A stretch of 6,533 nt of DNA from Planctomycetota bacterium (GTDB lineage: Bacteria > Planctomycetota > UBA11346), in NCBI GenBank assembly GCA_024641365.1, contig JAHEDF010000227.1, forward strand, positions 1-6,533, given 5' to 3'. Below are positions 1 to 6,474 of the stretch, in pieces. The first letter of the stretch is position 1; the number at the start of each line of letters is the position of its first letter. The position numbers and the translations under genes were made by a program. The notes under the pieces are model-generated. The model made no database searches and was not told where the DNA came from. It was given only the letters and a program-made list of their open reading frames with translations.

Positions 1-1
1 T

Positions 2-1627
2 AAAAATGATGGGGATCGCGCTCGTAATCTTATTGCAACGGGTTTTCTTGCCATCGGTCCAAAGTCTTTGAATAACACTAATGCACGCCAATTTGTTGTG
101 GACATGGTGGATGAGCAAATTGACACAGTAACGCAAGCATTTTTGGGCATGACCATTTCATGTGCTCGTTGCCATGACCATAAATTTGATCCTATTTCCC
201 AACGTGATTATACGGCATTGGCCGGAATATTTTTGAGCACTGAAACATATTACGGTACTCCTGGGGGTGTGACGGCTCGCAATGCCTCAACTTTAATAGA
301 CGCTCCCAGGGCCGCAAATTTGATGACCGTTGATCGAAAAATGGATGTGAAAGAATGGGAAAGAAAAAATAACTCCTATAAAGAATTATTAGCGCAGCGT
401 GATGCATTCTTTGCCGCACGTCGATCAGGTACTTCTCCAAAAAATAATGGTAAGGAGATGACTGGCTTTGAAATTGCGCGACTGATAACGGAGGTCAAAA
501 AAATGGAGTTGGATGTCGGCGCCTTTAATCCAGATGGCACCTTAAAACCAAGAATTATGGGTGTATTGGATAAACCAAGTACACCACCACGGACGAGAAA
601 TCGTCAGCGACCACAAGGTGGTCCTAATGCAAATCGACGTATACCAGCTGGTTTTGACAGTATAGCTGACAGCCCCTTATTTGTTCGAGGTAGCATTGAT
701 AATGAATCAGGCACTGTGCCACGCGGAGTGCCGGGAATTTTATCGGCGAACAAAACCCTGACCATTCCAAGTGAATCAAGTGGACGTTTACAACTAGCAC
801 AATGGATTGCTTCGCCAGAAAATTATTTAACGGCACGCGTTATCGTTAATCGTGTTTGGTATTGGTTGATGGGGCGAGGTCTGGTCGAAAGTGTTGATAA
901 TTTTGGTGCAAGCGGCGCTAAACCAACGCATCCAGAATTGTTAGATTTCCTAGCGCAACAATTTATTGCTGATGGCTGGAGTATTAAAACGCTAATTAAG
1001 CGCATTGTTTCAAGTCGAACCTATCAATTAGATACCCAACATAGTGATAAAAATTATCAAATTGATCCTGATAATACATTGTATTGGCGGATGCACACAC
1101 ATCGCCTTGATGCTGAAACCATTCGCGATGCGATGTTATCGGCGAGTGGAAAGTTAAACACACATTCAATGATTGGTTCGCTCATCGCACTCGCTGGAGA
1201 AGGACCCATAGGGGGTGATCGTTTTCACGTATTACAAGATCAACAGCTAGAGTCTGCCAATCATAATTATCGCAGCATTTATTTACCAATAGCTCGAACA
1301 ATACCGATAGAAACTTTAGCTATATTCGATTTCAGCGACCCAACTGCCGTACGTGGTGCTCGCGAGACTACTATAGTGCCATCACAAGCGCTCTATCTTA
1401 TGAATAGTGTATTTATCGATGAGTTAGCAACAGCTATGGCACAACGAGTTATGAAAGAAAATAGTTTTGATGCGCGATTCACCCTGGCCTGCAGACTGGT
1501 ATATGGACGTAAACCGCTGCCACCGGAATTGACGGCCGCACGCACATTAAAAGGAAATGACTTAGCAACCTGGACAAGTATATGTCGAGCGTTGTTTTGT
1601 AGTGCTGAATTTCTTTTTTCGAATTAA
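2..1627 (+). CDS. DUF1549/DUF1553 (PSCyt1/PSD1-type) protein, 5'-truncated by window edge
   Basis: The frame is open from base 2 to the TAA at 1625-1627 (541 visible residues). There is no start in the window, so the true N-terminus, which in this family usually holds a signal peptide and often a cytochrome c-like PSCyt1 domain, lies upstream. Seen: the family-typical stretch IATGFLAIGPKSLN at the left edge. Next comes the DUF1549 signature CARCHDHKFDPI, whose CxxCH is encoded at 161-175. A Pro/Arg/Asn-rich linker follows at about 565-655, then SPLFVRGSIDNESGTVPRG at about 670-730. The DUF1553 domain runs from about 780 to the end and includes LTARVIVNRVW, THPELLDFLA, RLDAETIRDAML and VPSQALYLMNS. 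Known: this family is abundant in PVC bacteria, next to DUF1501 genes and sulfatases. It is predicted to be extracytoplasmic, with no proven reaction. CxxCH could bind heme or a metal, which is unproven. It is followed 12 nt later by the DUF1501 gene, so an operon is likely. Family assignment is firm; function is not. Confidence 0.93.
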   Translation, partial: KNDGDRARNLIATGFLAIGPKSLNNTNARQFVVDMVDEQIDTVTQAFLGMTISCARCHDHKFDPISQRDYTALAGIFLSTETYYGTPGGVTARNASTLIDAPRAANLMTVDRKMDVKEWERKNNSYKELLAQRDAFFAARRSGTSPKNNGKEMTGFEIARLITEVKKMELDVGAFNPDGTLKPRIMGVLDKPSTPPRTRNRQRPQGGPNANRRIPAGFDSIADSPLFVRGSIDNESGTVPRGVPGILSANKTLTIPSESSGRLQLAQWIASPENYLTARVIVNRVWYWLMGRGLVESVDNFGASGAKPTHPELLDFLAQQFIADGWSIKTLIKRIVSSRTYQLDTQHSDKNYQIDPDNTLYWRMHTHRLDAETIRDAMLSASGKLNTHSMIGSLIALAGEGPIGGDRFHVLQDQQLESANHNYRSIYLPIARTIPIETLAIFDFSDPTAVRGARETTIVPSQALYLMNSVFIDELATAMAQRVMKENSFDARFTLACRLVYGRKPLPPELTAARTLKGNDLATWTSICRALFCSAEFLFSN

Positions 1628-1629
1628 CC

Positions 1630-1635
1630 AAGGTG
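1630..1635 (+). promoter_or_regulatory. Ribosome binding site of the DUF1501 gene
   Basis: AAGGTG lies 4 nt before the ATG at 1640, inside the 12-nt gap after the upstream stop codon. It supports this start and suggests translational coupling with the DUF1549/DUF1553 gene. The match is partial and the spacing a little short. Confidence 0.5.
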
Positions 1636-1639
1636 CCAT

Positions 1640-2965
1640 ATGAAACGACGTCAATTTTTATCAACCACCGCCTTGGGATTTGGCTGGTTAAGTTTTGCAA
1701 GTTTAGCTTCGAGTGCTGATCTGAAAACGGCACCAAAGCCCAAATCACCAAAACGAGTTATATTTTTATGTATGCGAGGGGCGCCATCGCATGTCGATAC
1801 TTTTTGCTATCGGCCCAAACTTAATACAGATTCAGGAAAGCCGGGTCAGCGACCGGGGACAAAATTGCTTGGCTCACGATATAAATTTACGCAACACGGT
1901 CAGAGTGGTCATTGGATGTCTGAATTATTCCCAGAATTGGCACACTGTGCTGACGATTTATGTTTTTTACATGGCATGCAAACAGATGTGCCAGCTCATC
2001 CACAAGCCTATTTAAGAATGCATACAGGTAGCGCGCAATTTATCCGCCCATCATTAGGAGCATGGACGCAATATGGCTTGGGGTCATTAAATGAAAATAT
2101 CCCAGGATTTATTACACTTGCTCCGCCGAGTGGACTGGGTGGTGCGCAAAATTACGGTAGCGCTTTTTTACCAGCTAAATATCAAGGAATGCGCATTGGT
2201 GTGGAAAAAAGAGCAATAGAACAGGCAGAAATCGCGAATCTAAAGTCATCGCTATCACCCCAAGCGCAACGCTCTGAATTAAATTTAGTGAATGCTTTTA
2301 ACCAGGTTAAGTTGGATAATGAACAGCATGATCCGCAAGTAGAAGGGCTCATTGAATCCTTCGAACTCGCCTATCGCATGCAAAGTGACATGCCTAGTGT
2401 TATGGATTTAAATAAAGAATCTGACGCAACTAAAAAATTATATGGCATTGGAAGTACGGAAACTGATGACTTTGGACGTAAATGTTTACTGGCTCGTCGT
2501 ATGGTAGAAGCAGGCGTGCGCTTTGTTGAAATTAATCACGGCAATTGGGATCATCATTTTGATATGGGTGAAAAATTACCAGCAAGTTGCGCATCCGTCG
2601 ATAAGCCGCTGCGCGGATTACTGACGGATCTTAAATCTCGGGGATTATTAAAAGACACGCTTGTCATATGGGGTGGAGAATTTGGGCGGACACCACATGC
2701 GGAGGGTACCGATGGACGTGATCATAATGTAAAGGCATTTTCCATGTGGATGGCTGGTTGCGGTGTTAAAGGAGGGGCTCGTTATGGAATTACCGATGAT
2801 TATGGTTACGAGGCGATTGATGAGGAAATTAGTATTCATGACTGGCATGCGACCATTTTACATCTTATCGGTCTTGATCACGAACGCTTAACGTATCTAC
2901 ACGCCGGGCGTGAATTCAGATTAACGGATATTCATGGCCGAGTTATCAAGGAAATTATAAGTTAG
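1640..2965 (+). CDS. DUF1501 family protein with twin-arginine signal
   Basis: A complete 441-residue protein of the usual DUF1501 length. Seen: MKRRQFLSTTALGFG, a twin-arginine (Tat)-like signal, then a hydrophobic stretch and a plausible cleavage after Ala26 (ASSA|D), so export to the periplasm is predicted. Family blocks in order are FLCMRGAPSHVDTF (residues 42-55), GQSGHW (87-92), a block around HPQAYLRMHTG, PSLGAWTQYGLG, GGAQNYGSAFLPA, VEINHGNWDHHFD (about 296-308), LVIWGGEFGRTP (341-352), DGRDHN (358-363) and a C-terminal LTDIHGRVIKEI. Known: DUF1501 is related in fold to the alkaline phosphatase/sulfatase superfamily. The conserved Asp and His residues (Asp53, His300, Asp304, His305, Asp361, His362) are consistent with a metal site, though catalysis has not been shown. 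The family is typically encoded beside DUF1549/DUF1553 genes, as here. Inference: the two proteins act together outside the cytoplasm on a substrate linked to the nearby sulfatase. No truncation or frameshift is seen. Confidence 0.95.
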   Translation: MKRRQFLSTTALGFGWLSFASLASSADLKTAPKPKSPKRVIFLCMRGAPSHVDTFCYRPKLNTDSGKPGQRPGTKLLGSRYKFTQHGQSGHWMSELFPELAHCADDLCFLHGMQTDVPAHPQAYLRMHTGSAQFIRPSLGAWTQYGLGSLNENIPGFITLAPPSGLGGAQNYGSAFLPAKYQGMRIGVEKRAIEQAEIANLKSSLSPQAQRSELNLVNAFNQVKLDNEQHDPQVEGLIESFELAYRMQSDMPSVMDLNKESDATKKLYGIGSTETDDFGRKCLLARRMVEAGVRFVEINHGNWDHHFDMGEKLPASCASVDKPLRGLLTDLKSRGLLKDTLVIWGGEFGRTPHAEGTDGRDHNVKAFSMWMAGCGVKGGARYGITDDYGYEAIDEEISIHDWHATILHLIGLDHERLTYLHAGREFRLTDIHGRVIKEIIS

Positions 2966-2995
2966 GCCAAGACTAAAGAATTGCATAACTGAACG

Positions 2996-3736
2996 TTACA
3001 GCATGGTCCAAATAAGACGGCCAGCGAGTGCTAAGGCGACGCATACAGCAATTACGCGTACAAGTCCCTGTCCTTTTTTAATAACAAGATGTGCACCAAA
3101 CCATCCTCCCAACAATTGTCCAGCGCCCATCACCAGAGCTACTTCCCACCAGATGTGGCCGGAAAAAGCGAACAACAATAATGAGCCCATATTACTGGCA
3201 CAATTAACCGTTTTGGCATTTGCGCTTGCAGCATTATAGGTACGTCCCCACCACAGAACGCTAATAATAATCAGAAAAGTACCAGTACCCGGCCCAAAAA
3301 AACCATCGTATGCACCGATTAATAAAGATGTCACAATCCAATGCCACATGGGGCGGACTTTAGCTAACCCAGGTTTGGGGCGTACGGCCACCACAGCAAT
3401 AGCGGCCAAAATTAAACAGGTAACTATGATAGGTGATAAAAAAGCTGCTGGTATAGCATATAAAATTAGAACTCCTGCTAACGAACCAATAAACCCACAA
3501 ATAAAACCATAACCGGCTTGTTGCTTATCGAGTAATGGAGAACGAGCAAAACGAATTAGTGAAGCAACTGCGCCAAACGTGCTTTGCCCTTTATTTGTCG
3601 CCAAAGCTGCTGTGGGATCGAGACCGGCAAGCAGCAAAGCTGGGACAGTCAATAAACCACCGCCGCCAGCAATGGCGTCTATGGTTCCTGCCACTAAACC
3701 AACAATGCCAAGTGCAACTAAGGTAAATGGATCCAT
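2996..3736 (-). CDS. TauE/SafE (TSUP) family membrane transporter, YfcA-like
   Basis: A complete 246-residue, very hydrophobic protein of normal length for the TSUP family (sulfite/organosulfonate exporter-like), predicted in the inner membrane with about eight helices. Seen: two repeat halves, each with its signature. The first has GTIDAIAGGGGLLTVPALLLAG (residues 17-38) and ATNKGQSTFG (46-55). The second has YDGFFGPGTGTF (143-154) and NAKTVNCASNMGS (173-185). These match E. coli YfcA-type proteins best, from memory of the family. Known: TSUP members move small sulfur-containing or organic anions, but YfcA's substrate is unproven. The start at 3736 gives the first conserved helix; no strong Shine-Dalgarno precedes it. 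It is convergent with the DUF1501 gene (30-nt gap, no clear terminator) and divergent from the sulfatase. A role in exporting sulfite or sulfate near a sulfatase is tempting but is inference from location only. Confidence 0.93.
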   Translation of the reverse strand: MDPFTLVALGIVGLVAGTIDAIAGGGGLLTVPALLLAGLDPTAALATNKGQSTFGAVASLIRFARSPLLDKQQAGYGFICGFIGSLAGVLILYAIPAAFLSPIIVTCLILAAIAVVAVRPKPGLAKVRPMWHWIVTSLLIGAYDGFFGPGTGTFLIIISVLWWGRTYNAASANAKTVNCASNMGSLLLFAFSGHIWWEVALVMGAGQLLGGWFGAHLVIKKGQGLVRVIAVCVALALAGRLIWTML

Positions 3737-3781
3737 GACGCGTATCGTTGTAAGATTATTCCGTTGTAAATATCACTGTCG

Positions 3782-3810
3782 ATTATAACTGGTTATTTAA
3801 TAACGGGGAA
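3782..3810 (-). promoter_or_regulatory. Candidate sigma70 promoter of the TSUP gene
   Basis: On the minus strand a perfect TATAAT lies at 3787-3782. Seventeen nucleotides upstream is only a weak -35 (TTCCCC, 3810-3805). Transcription would start near 3775, giving a leader of about 39 nt before the ATG at 3736. The -10 match is seen directly. Its use as a promoter is inferred, and a perfect hexamer can arise by chance in this AT-rich stretch. Confidence 0.4.
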
Positions 3811-4018
3811 GTAGGTTAAATTATTAAAATAAAGCCAGTTTATCTGTTCTAGTTTGGCCTCATGCATTTTTGTGACACCTTCTGTTGCATATATGAGTAT
3901 ATCGGCCGTGCTGTCTCATGATTTTTTACAAAAATACAGCGATTCGCCGTGTGCACAGCTTGGACTCAGACTGCGTTTTTCAGATTGCTTCTAGCCATGT
4001 AAGCGATGCAGTCATCTC

Positions 4019-4025
4019 AGGAAGG
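4019..4025 (+). promoter_or_regulatory. Ribosome binding site of the sulfatase
   Basis: AGGAAGG lies 9 nt before the ATG at 4035. It is the clearest Shine-Dalgarno sequence in the window. It decides this start over the internal Met at residue 29, which would remove the signal peptide. Confidence 0.7.
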
Positions 4026-4034
4026 TAAGTTACT

Positions 4035-5477
4035 ATGAAGGCACTACGCTTGAGCATTTATTGTGCAGCCCTCATTGTGACTCTAACTAGTTTATCGTTC
4101 ACCACTGCGGGTGAGTCGATGCCAACGGTTAAACCAAATATTATTTTAGTAATGGCTGATGATCAAGGATGGGGCGATACTGCATATAATGGACACCAAG
4201 TCGTGCGCACACCAGCTATTGATGAGATGGCGAAGAGCGGATTTGTTTTTGACCGCTTTTATGCCGGTGCTCCCGTTTGTTCACCAACCAGAGCGAGCGT
4301 CATGACGGGACGAAATCCCGTGCGAACAAAAGTGCCAAATCATGGGCATTACATGCGACCACAGGAACAAACAATTGCCGAAACATTAAAGTCAGCTGGT
4401 TATGTAACCGGTATTTTTGGAAAAGTACATTTAGGTTCTGGGCAGCCAGATACCCCCTGTAATCCATCCGGTATGGGATTTGATGAATGGGTCGTTGGAT
4501 TAAACTTTTTTGATAATGATCCTTATTTAAGCCGCAATGGAGTAGTGGAACATTTCACCGGAAAAGGCACCGTCATTGCAATGGATGAGGGATTAAAATT
4601 TATTAAGAAACACAAAGATGGAACAAAACCACTGTTTACGGTCATTTGGTTTCCTGCTCCGCATGACCCCCATTTAGAAGTGCCTGATGGCGATTCACTT
4701 TATGATGGTGATAAAAACGCGGGCTATTTTAGAGAAATTACTTTACTTGACCAACAAATTGGTCGATTGCGCAAAGAATTACGTGATATGCAATTAGCTG
4801 ACAATACGATTTTATGGTATTGCAGTGATAATGGTGGATTATTGAAAGAAAGTTCAGGGGGACGCGATAAAAAAGGTAGCATTTATGAAGGTGGTTTACG
4901 CATTCCCTGTGTTGTAGAGTGGCCATCGAAAAAATTGCTTGGAAGATCACCGTTCCCAGCTTCCACCTGTGATATGTATCCGACCTTATTAGCTATGGCA
5001 GGTATCACGTTTTCCCATCCTCATCCGCTGGATGGAATTGATATTAGCGGCGTGTTTTCCGGTTCTATGACGACGCGAACCAAACCGATGGGTTTCTGGC
5101 ATTTATTTACTGGAGGACAAAGTACGTACAGTGATAAAATATTGAAAGCCATCATGGAAAAACAACACGCCCATGAGCCAACTCCGCATGATCCCTATCG
5201 TATGCGTAAAGATGTGGATGAATTTCCGCAATATCCTGATGACTATAGTGTAGGCCATGTTGGTTGGAATGATTGGCCATGGAAATTGCACCGCATTGGC
5301 CAGAAAGATAAAACTGTTACCTATGAATTATATAATTTAGTTGAGGATCCAAATGAAGCTAACGACCTAGCCAAAGATCCCGCGCAAAAAGAACGATTAG
5401 AGCAGATGAAAAAAGATTTACAGGCCTGGGCTACATCGGTTATTCATAGCATTAATGGCTTAGATTATAAAAAATAA
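4035..5477 (+). CDS. Secreted type I sulfatase (formylglycine-dependent)
   Basis: A complete 480-residue arylsulfatase-family enzyme that hydrolyses sulfate esters. Seen: a Sec-type signal peptide at about residues 1-26, then NIILVMADDQGWGD with the metal-binding pair Asp42-Asp43. CSPTRASVMTGR at 82-93 is the C-x-P-x-R signature, in which Cys82 (codon 4278-4280) would be converted to formylglycine. GKVHLG at 129-134 supplies Lys130 and His132. APHDPH at 208-213 supplies His210. SDNGG at 264-268 gives metal ligands Asp265 and Asn266. KKGSIYEGGLRIP at 279-291 holds the late lysine. The order and length fit an intact, probably active periplasmic or outer-membrane-facing sulfatase. No lipobox is seen. 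Known: the Cys form needs a maturation enzyme (FGE or anSME), and none is encoded here. The substrate cannot be read from sequence; sulfated polysaccharide is inferred from the DUF1501/DUF1553 context. Its stop is 7 nt from the stop of the convergent gene. Confidence 0.96.
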   Translation: MKALRLSIYCAALIVTLTSLSFTTAGESMPTVKPNIILVMADDQGWGDTAYNGHQVVRTPAIDEMAKSGFVFDRFYAGAPVCSPTRASVMTGRNPVRTKVPNHGHYMRPQEQTIAETLKSAGYVTGIFGKVHLGSGQPDTPCNPSGMGFDEWVVGLNFFDNDPYLSRNGVVEHFTGKGTVIAMDEGLKFIKKHKDGTKPLFTVIWFPAPHDPHLEVPDGDSLYDGDKNAGYFREITLLDQQIGRLRKELRDMQLADNTILWYCSDNGGLLKESSGGRDKKGSIYEGGLRIPCVVEWPSKKLLGRSPFPASTCDMYPTLLAMAGITFSHPHPLDGIDISGVFSGSMTTRTKPMGFWHLFTGGQSTYSDKILKAIMEKQHAHEPTPHDPYRMRKDVDEFPQYPDDYSVGHVGWNDWPWKLHRIGQKDKTVTYELYNLVEDPNEANDLAKDPAQKERLEQMKKDLQAWATSVIHSINGLDYKK

Positions 5478-5484
5478 GTGACAT

Positions 5485-5817
5485 TTAGTCGTCTTTTTTA
5501 GAAAGGCGGTCTCTTATTTTTGGCCATAATTCCTCTGTTACATAAATATGTGCAACTGGTGCTATAAATGTATAAAATACCATAATTCGTGCATAAATGG
5601 CAACGCGCTCTTCTGAAAAAATCCATGCCAGAACAGCAATAATCCCGCCGATAAAGGCAACTAACGCCATTGTGAAGAGAACGAGTAGACCAGATGCCAT
5701 ACCTTTACCAGCGGCATCTCCACTTGGTGGGAAAATCCGGTTTAGTAATTCACCGATGAGTGGAGAAAAAACAGACAGGGCACACACGGTGATGATGATG
5801 ATATGCGACATACTCAT
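5485..5817 (-). CDS. Small three-helix membrane protein, unknown function
   Basis: I do not recognise this 110-residue protein. Seen: three hydrophobic segments at about residues 5-25, 41-67 and 74-94, separated by short polar loops (one with NRIFPPSGDAAGKG). A charged C-terminal tail rich in Lys, Arg and Asp ends in KKDD. This pattern fits an integral inner-membrane protein, so I take it as real rather than a shadow: the opposite strand carries only a low-complexity frame. There are Met codons at residues 1 and 3, and either could be the start, because no strong Shine-Dalgarno precedes them. Four successive ATC-type codons encode the Ile run at 6-9. The gene is convergent with the sulfatase with a 7-nt gap, so its link to that locus is doubtful. 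It could instead belong to host backbone genes beyond the catabolic cluster. Confidence 0.72.
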   Translation of the reverse strand: MSMSHIIIITVCALSVFSPLIGELLNRIFPPSGDAAGKGMASGLLVLFTMALVAFIGGIIAVLAWIFSEERVAIYARIMVFYTFIAPVAHIYVTEELWPKIRDRLSKKDD

Positions 5818-5925
5818 TTCTTGTACAGCTTGTAGCGGGCATTGCCGCAGTAAAGGTGAGGTTTCACATATTTTACAGCCTCAGTGAAAGCTAAGGCTAC
5901 GTTATGACCTCAGTCGTGATCTCAT

Positions 5926-5955
5926 TCGTGCTCAGTACACTTATGTACTTCACGA
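5926..5955. repeat. Imperfect hairpin in the divergent intergenic region
   Basis: AGTACA (5934-5939) and TGTACT (5944-5949) form a 6-bp stem around a CTTA loop. TCGTG (5926-5930) and CACGA (5951-5955) add an outer 5-bp stem across an internal loop of 3 and 1 nt. It sits between the minus-strand membrane protein gene and the plus-strand small gene. It could be an operator-like dyad or a structured leader. There is no U-tract, so it is not a typical terminator. Confidence 0.35.
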
Positions 5956-5981
5956 TTGCCTAATAGCTGTAAGACTCGTCC

Positions 5982-6188
5982 ATGGACTTAGTACAGGCAG
6001 AAAAGGTTTTGCGAGAACTGGCTGATGATCATCACTATCCTGCGATGGTTATTGATCGTATTTTGATTGATATTGAACGTGTTTACGGACATGCGGCCGT
6101 GAATACATTAATTGATAACTGTGACTTGTATCGCCGTTTTGGTATTCGGAAAGTCTGGCCAGATTCAGGCGGAAAACCAATAAAATAA
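5982..6188 (+). CDS. Small 68-residue hypothetical protein
   Basis: I do not recognise this protein. The frame starts at the first ATG after an in-frame TAA (5970-5972) and ends with TAA at 6186-6188. Seen: an acidic, helix-prone N-terminal half with alternating Leu/Ile/Val and charged residues (QAEKVLRELADD, then IDRILIDIERVYG). A Cys-containing segment DNCDLYRRFGIRKVWP follows, with a basic, Gly/Pro-containing tail. No transmembrane segment or signal peptide is visible. The balanced composition and Trp, Tyr and His content look like a real soluble protein, not random translation. No good Shine-Dalgarno precedes the ATG, which lowers confidence. It could be a small regulatory or adaptor protein or a remnant of a longer gene, and I infer nothing further. 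Confidence 0.55.
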   Translation: MDLVQAEKVLRELADDHHYPAMVIDRILIDIERVYGHAAVNTLIDNCDLYRRFGIRKVWPDSGGKPIK

Positions 6189-6311
6189 TATATTAGTATG
6201 AGTGGTGGCCGATTTGCTTTGTAAGATTTCGGGTGGAATTAGCACTCCGACTCAATGCTATTCGGCTAATAATCGCGTTTTCCCCTGGAAAATACGTATA
6301 ATCGAAGACAG
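6189..6311. other. Non-coding spacer before the inverted repeat
   Basis: No gene is supported here. A short dyad ATTAGC (6238-6243) / GCTAAT (6265-6270) with a 21-nt loop and a perfect TATAAT at 6297-6302 without a good -35 are present. The TATAAT lies 10 nt outside the left arm of the repeat element and points into it. Confidence 0.4.
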
Positions 6312-6315
6312 ATTA

Positions 6316-6342
6316 ACCGCAGAGGACGCAGAGAGCGCAGAG
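6316..6342 (+). repeat. Left tandem array: three 9-nt units
   Basis: ACCGCAGAG (6316-6324), GACGCAGAG (6325-6333) and AGCGCAGAG (6334-6342) share the core CGCAGAG and vary only in the first two bases. This is the left arm of the inverted-repeat element. Confidence 0.85.
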
Positions 6343-6429
6343 ATGGTTTTAAAACAAATCTACAGTAAATATTACCGTTTATTGACGTTGAAAGGTAGTG
6401 GAATGAGCTAAGATTTTTTTATAAATTCC

Positions 6430-6474
6430 CTCTGCGCTCTCTGCGCTCTCTGCGCTCTCTGCGTCCTCTGCGGT
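6430..6474 (-). repeat. Right tandem array: five 9-nt units
   Basis: Three copies of CTCTGCGCT (6430-6456) are followed by CTCTGCGTC (6457-6465) and CTCTGCGGT (6466-6474). On the minus strand the order matches the left arm (ACC, GAC, AGC leaders), with two additional AGCGCAGAG units at the inner end. The additional copies suggest expansion by slippage or unequal exchange. Confidence 0.88.

Larger units (their letters stand above)
3737..4034. other. Non-coding interval between divergent TSUP and sulfatase genes
   Basis: I see no gene of convincing length here. The left part carries the candidate TSUP promoter and a short AACTGG/CCAGTT inverted pair (3787-3792 with 3835-3840). For the sulfatase direction the best box pair found is TTGTGA (3869-3874) and TATGAG (3892-3897) with a 17-nt spacer. 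Each matches four of six consensus bases, so it is only a weak suggestion. A long untranslated leader of more than 120 nt would follow from it. No riboswitch or RNA gene was recognised. Confidence 0.5.

Noticed and set aside
1479..1751. Minus-strand 90-codon frame over the DUF1553/DUF1501 junction
   Set aside because: It overlaps two firmly identified plus-strand genes including the operon junction, and its composition is not protein-like.
2966..2995. Bidirectional terminator between DUF1501 and TSUP genes
   Set aside because: The interval contains only a short imperfect CTGAACGTTACAG dyad reaching into the TSUP stop, with no T-tract, so it cannot be supported.
3003..3239. Plus-strand frame antisense to the TSUP gene
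   Set aside because: Low-complexity composition rich in Thr, Pro and Ala. It mirrors the hydrophobic codons of the clearly real minus-strand transporter.
5791..5802. (GAT)n microsatellite near the start of the small membrane gene as a phase-variation tract
   Set aside because: Triplet changes would not shift the frame. It simply encodes an Ile run in the first helix.
5597..5887. Plus-strand 96-codon frame antisense to the small membrane protein
   Set aside because: The opposite strand gives a coherent three-helix protein. This frame is a Thr/Pro/Arg-rich shadow running past the other gene's start.
5879..5936. CCTCAGT, CCTCAGT and GCTCAGT repeats as an iteron or regulator array
   Set aside because: The copies are short and unevenly spaced (29 and 22 nt), which is easily chance.
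6202..6411. 69-codon plus-strand frame starting GTG across the left repeat arm
   Set aside because: It lacks a ribosome binding site, runs through non-coding-looking sequence and owes its openness partly to the 9-mer array. The peptide looks random apart from the repeat-encoded part.
6430..6474. CRISPR array
   Set aside because: The units are 9 nt, directly adjacent, with no spacers, and are mirrored in the left arm. This is a tandem/inverted repeat.
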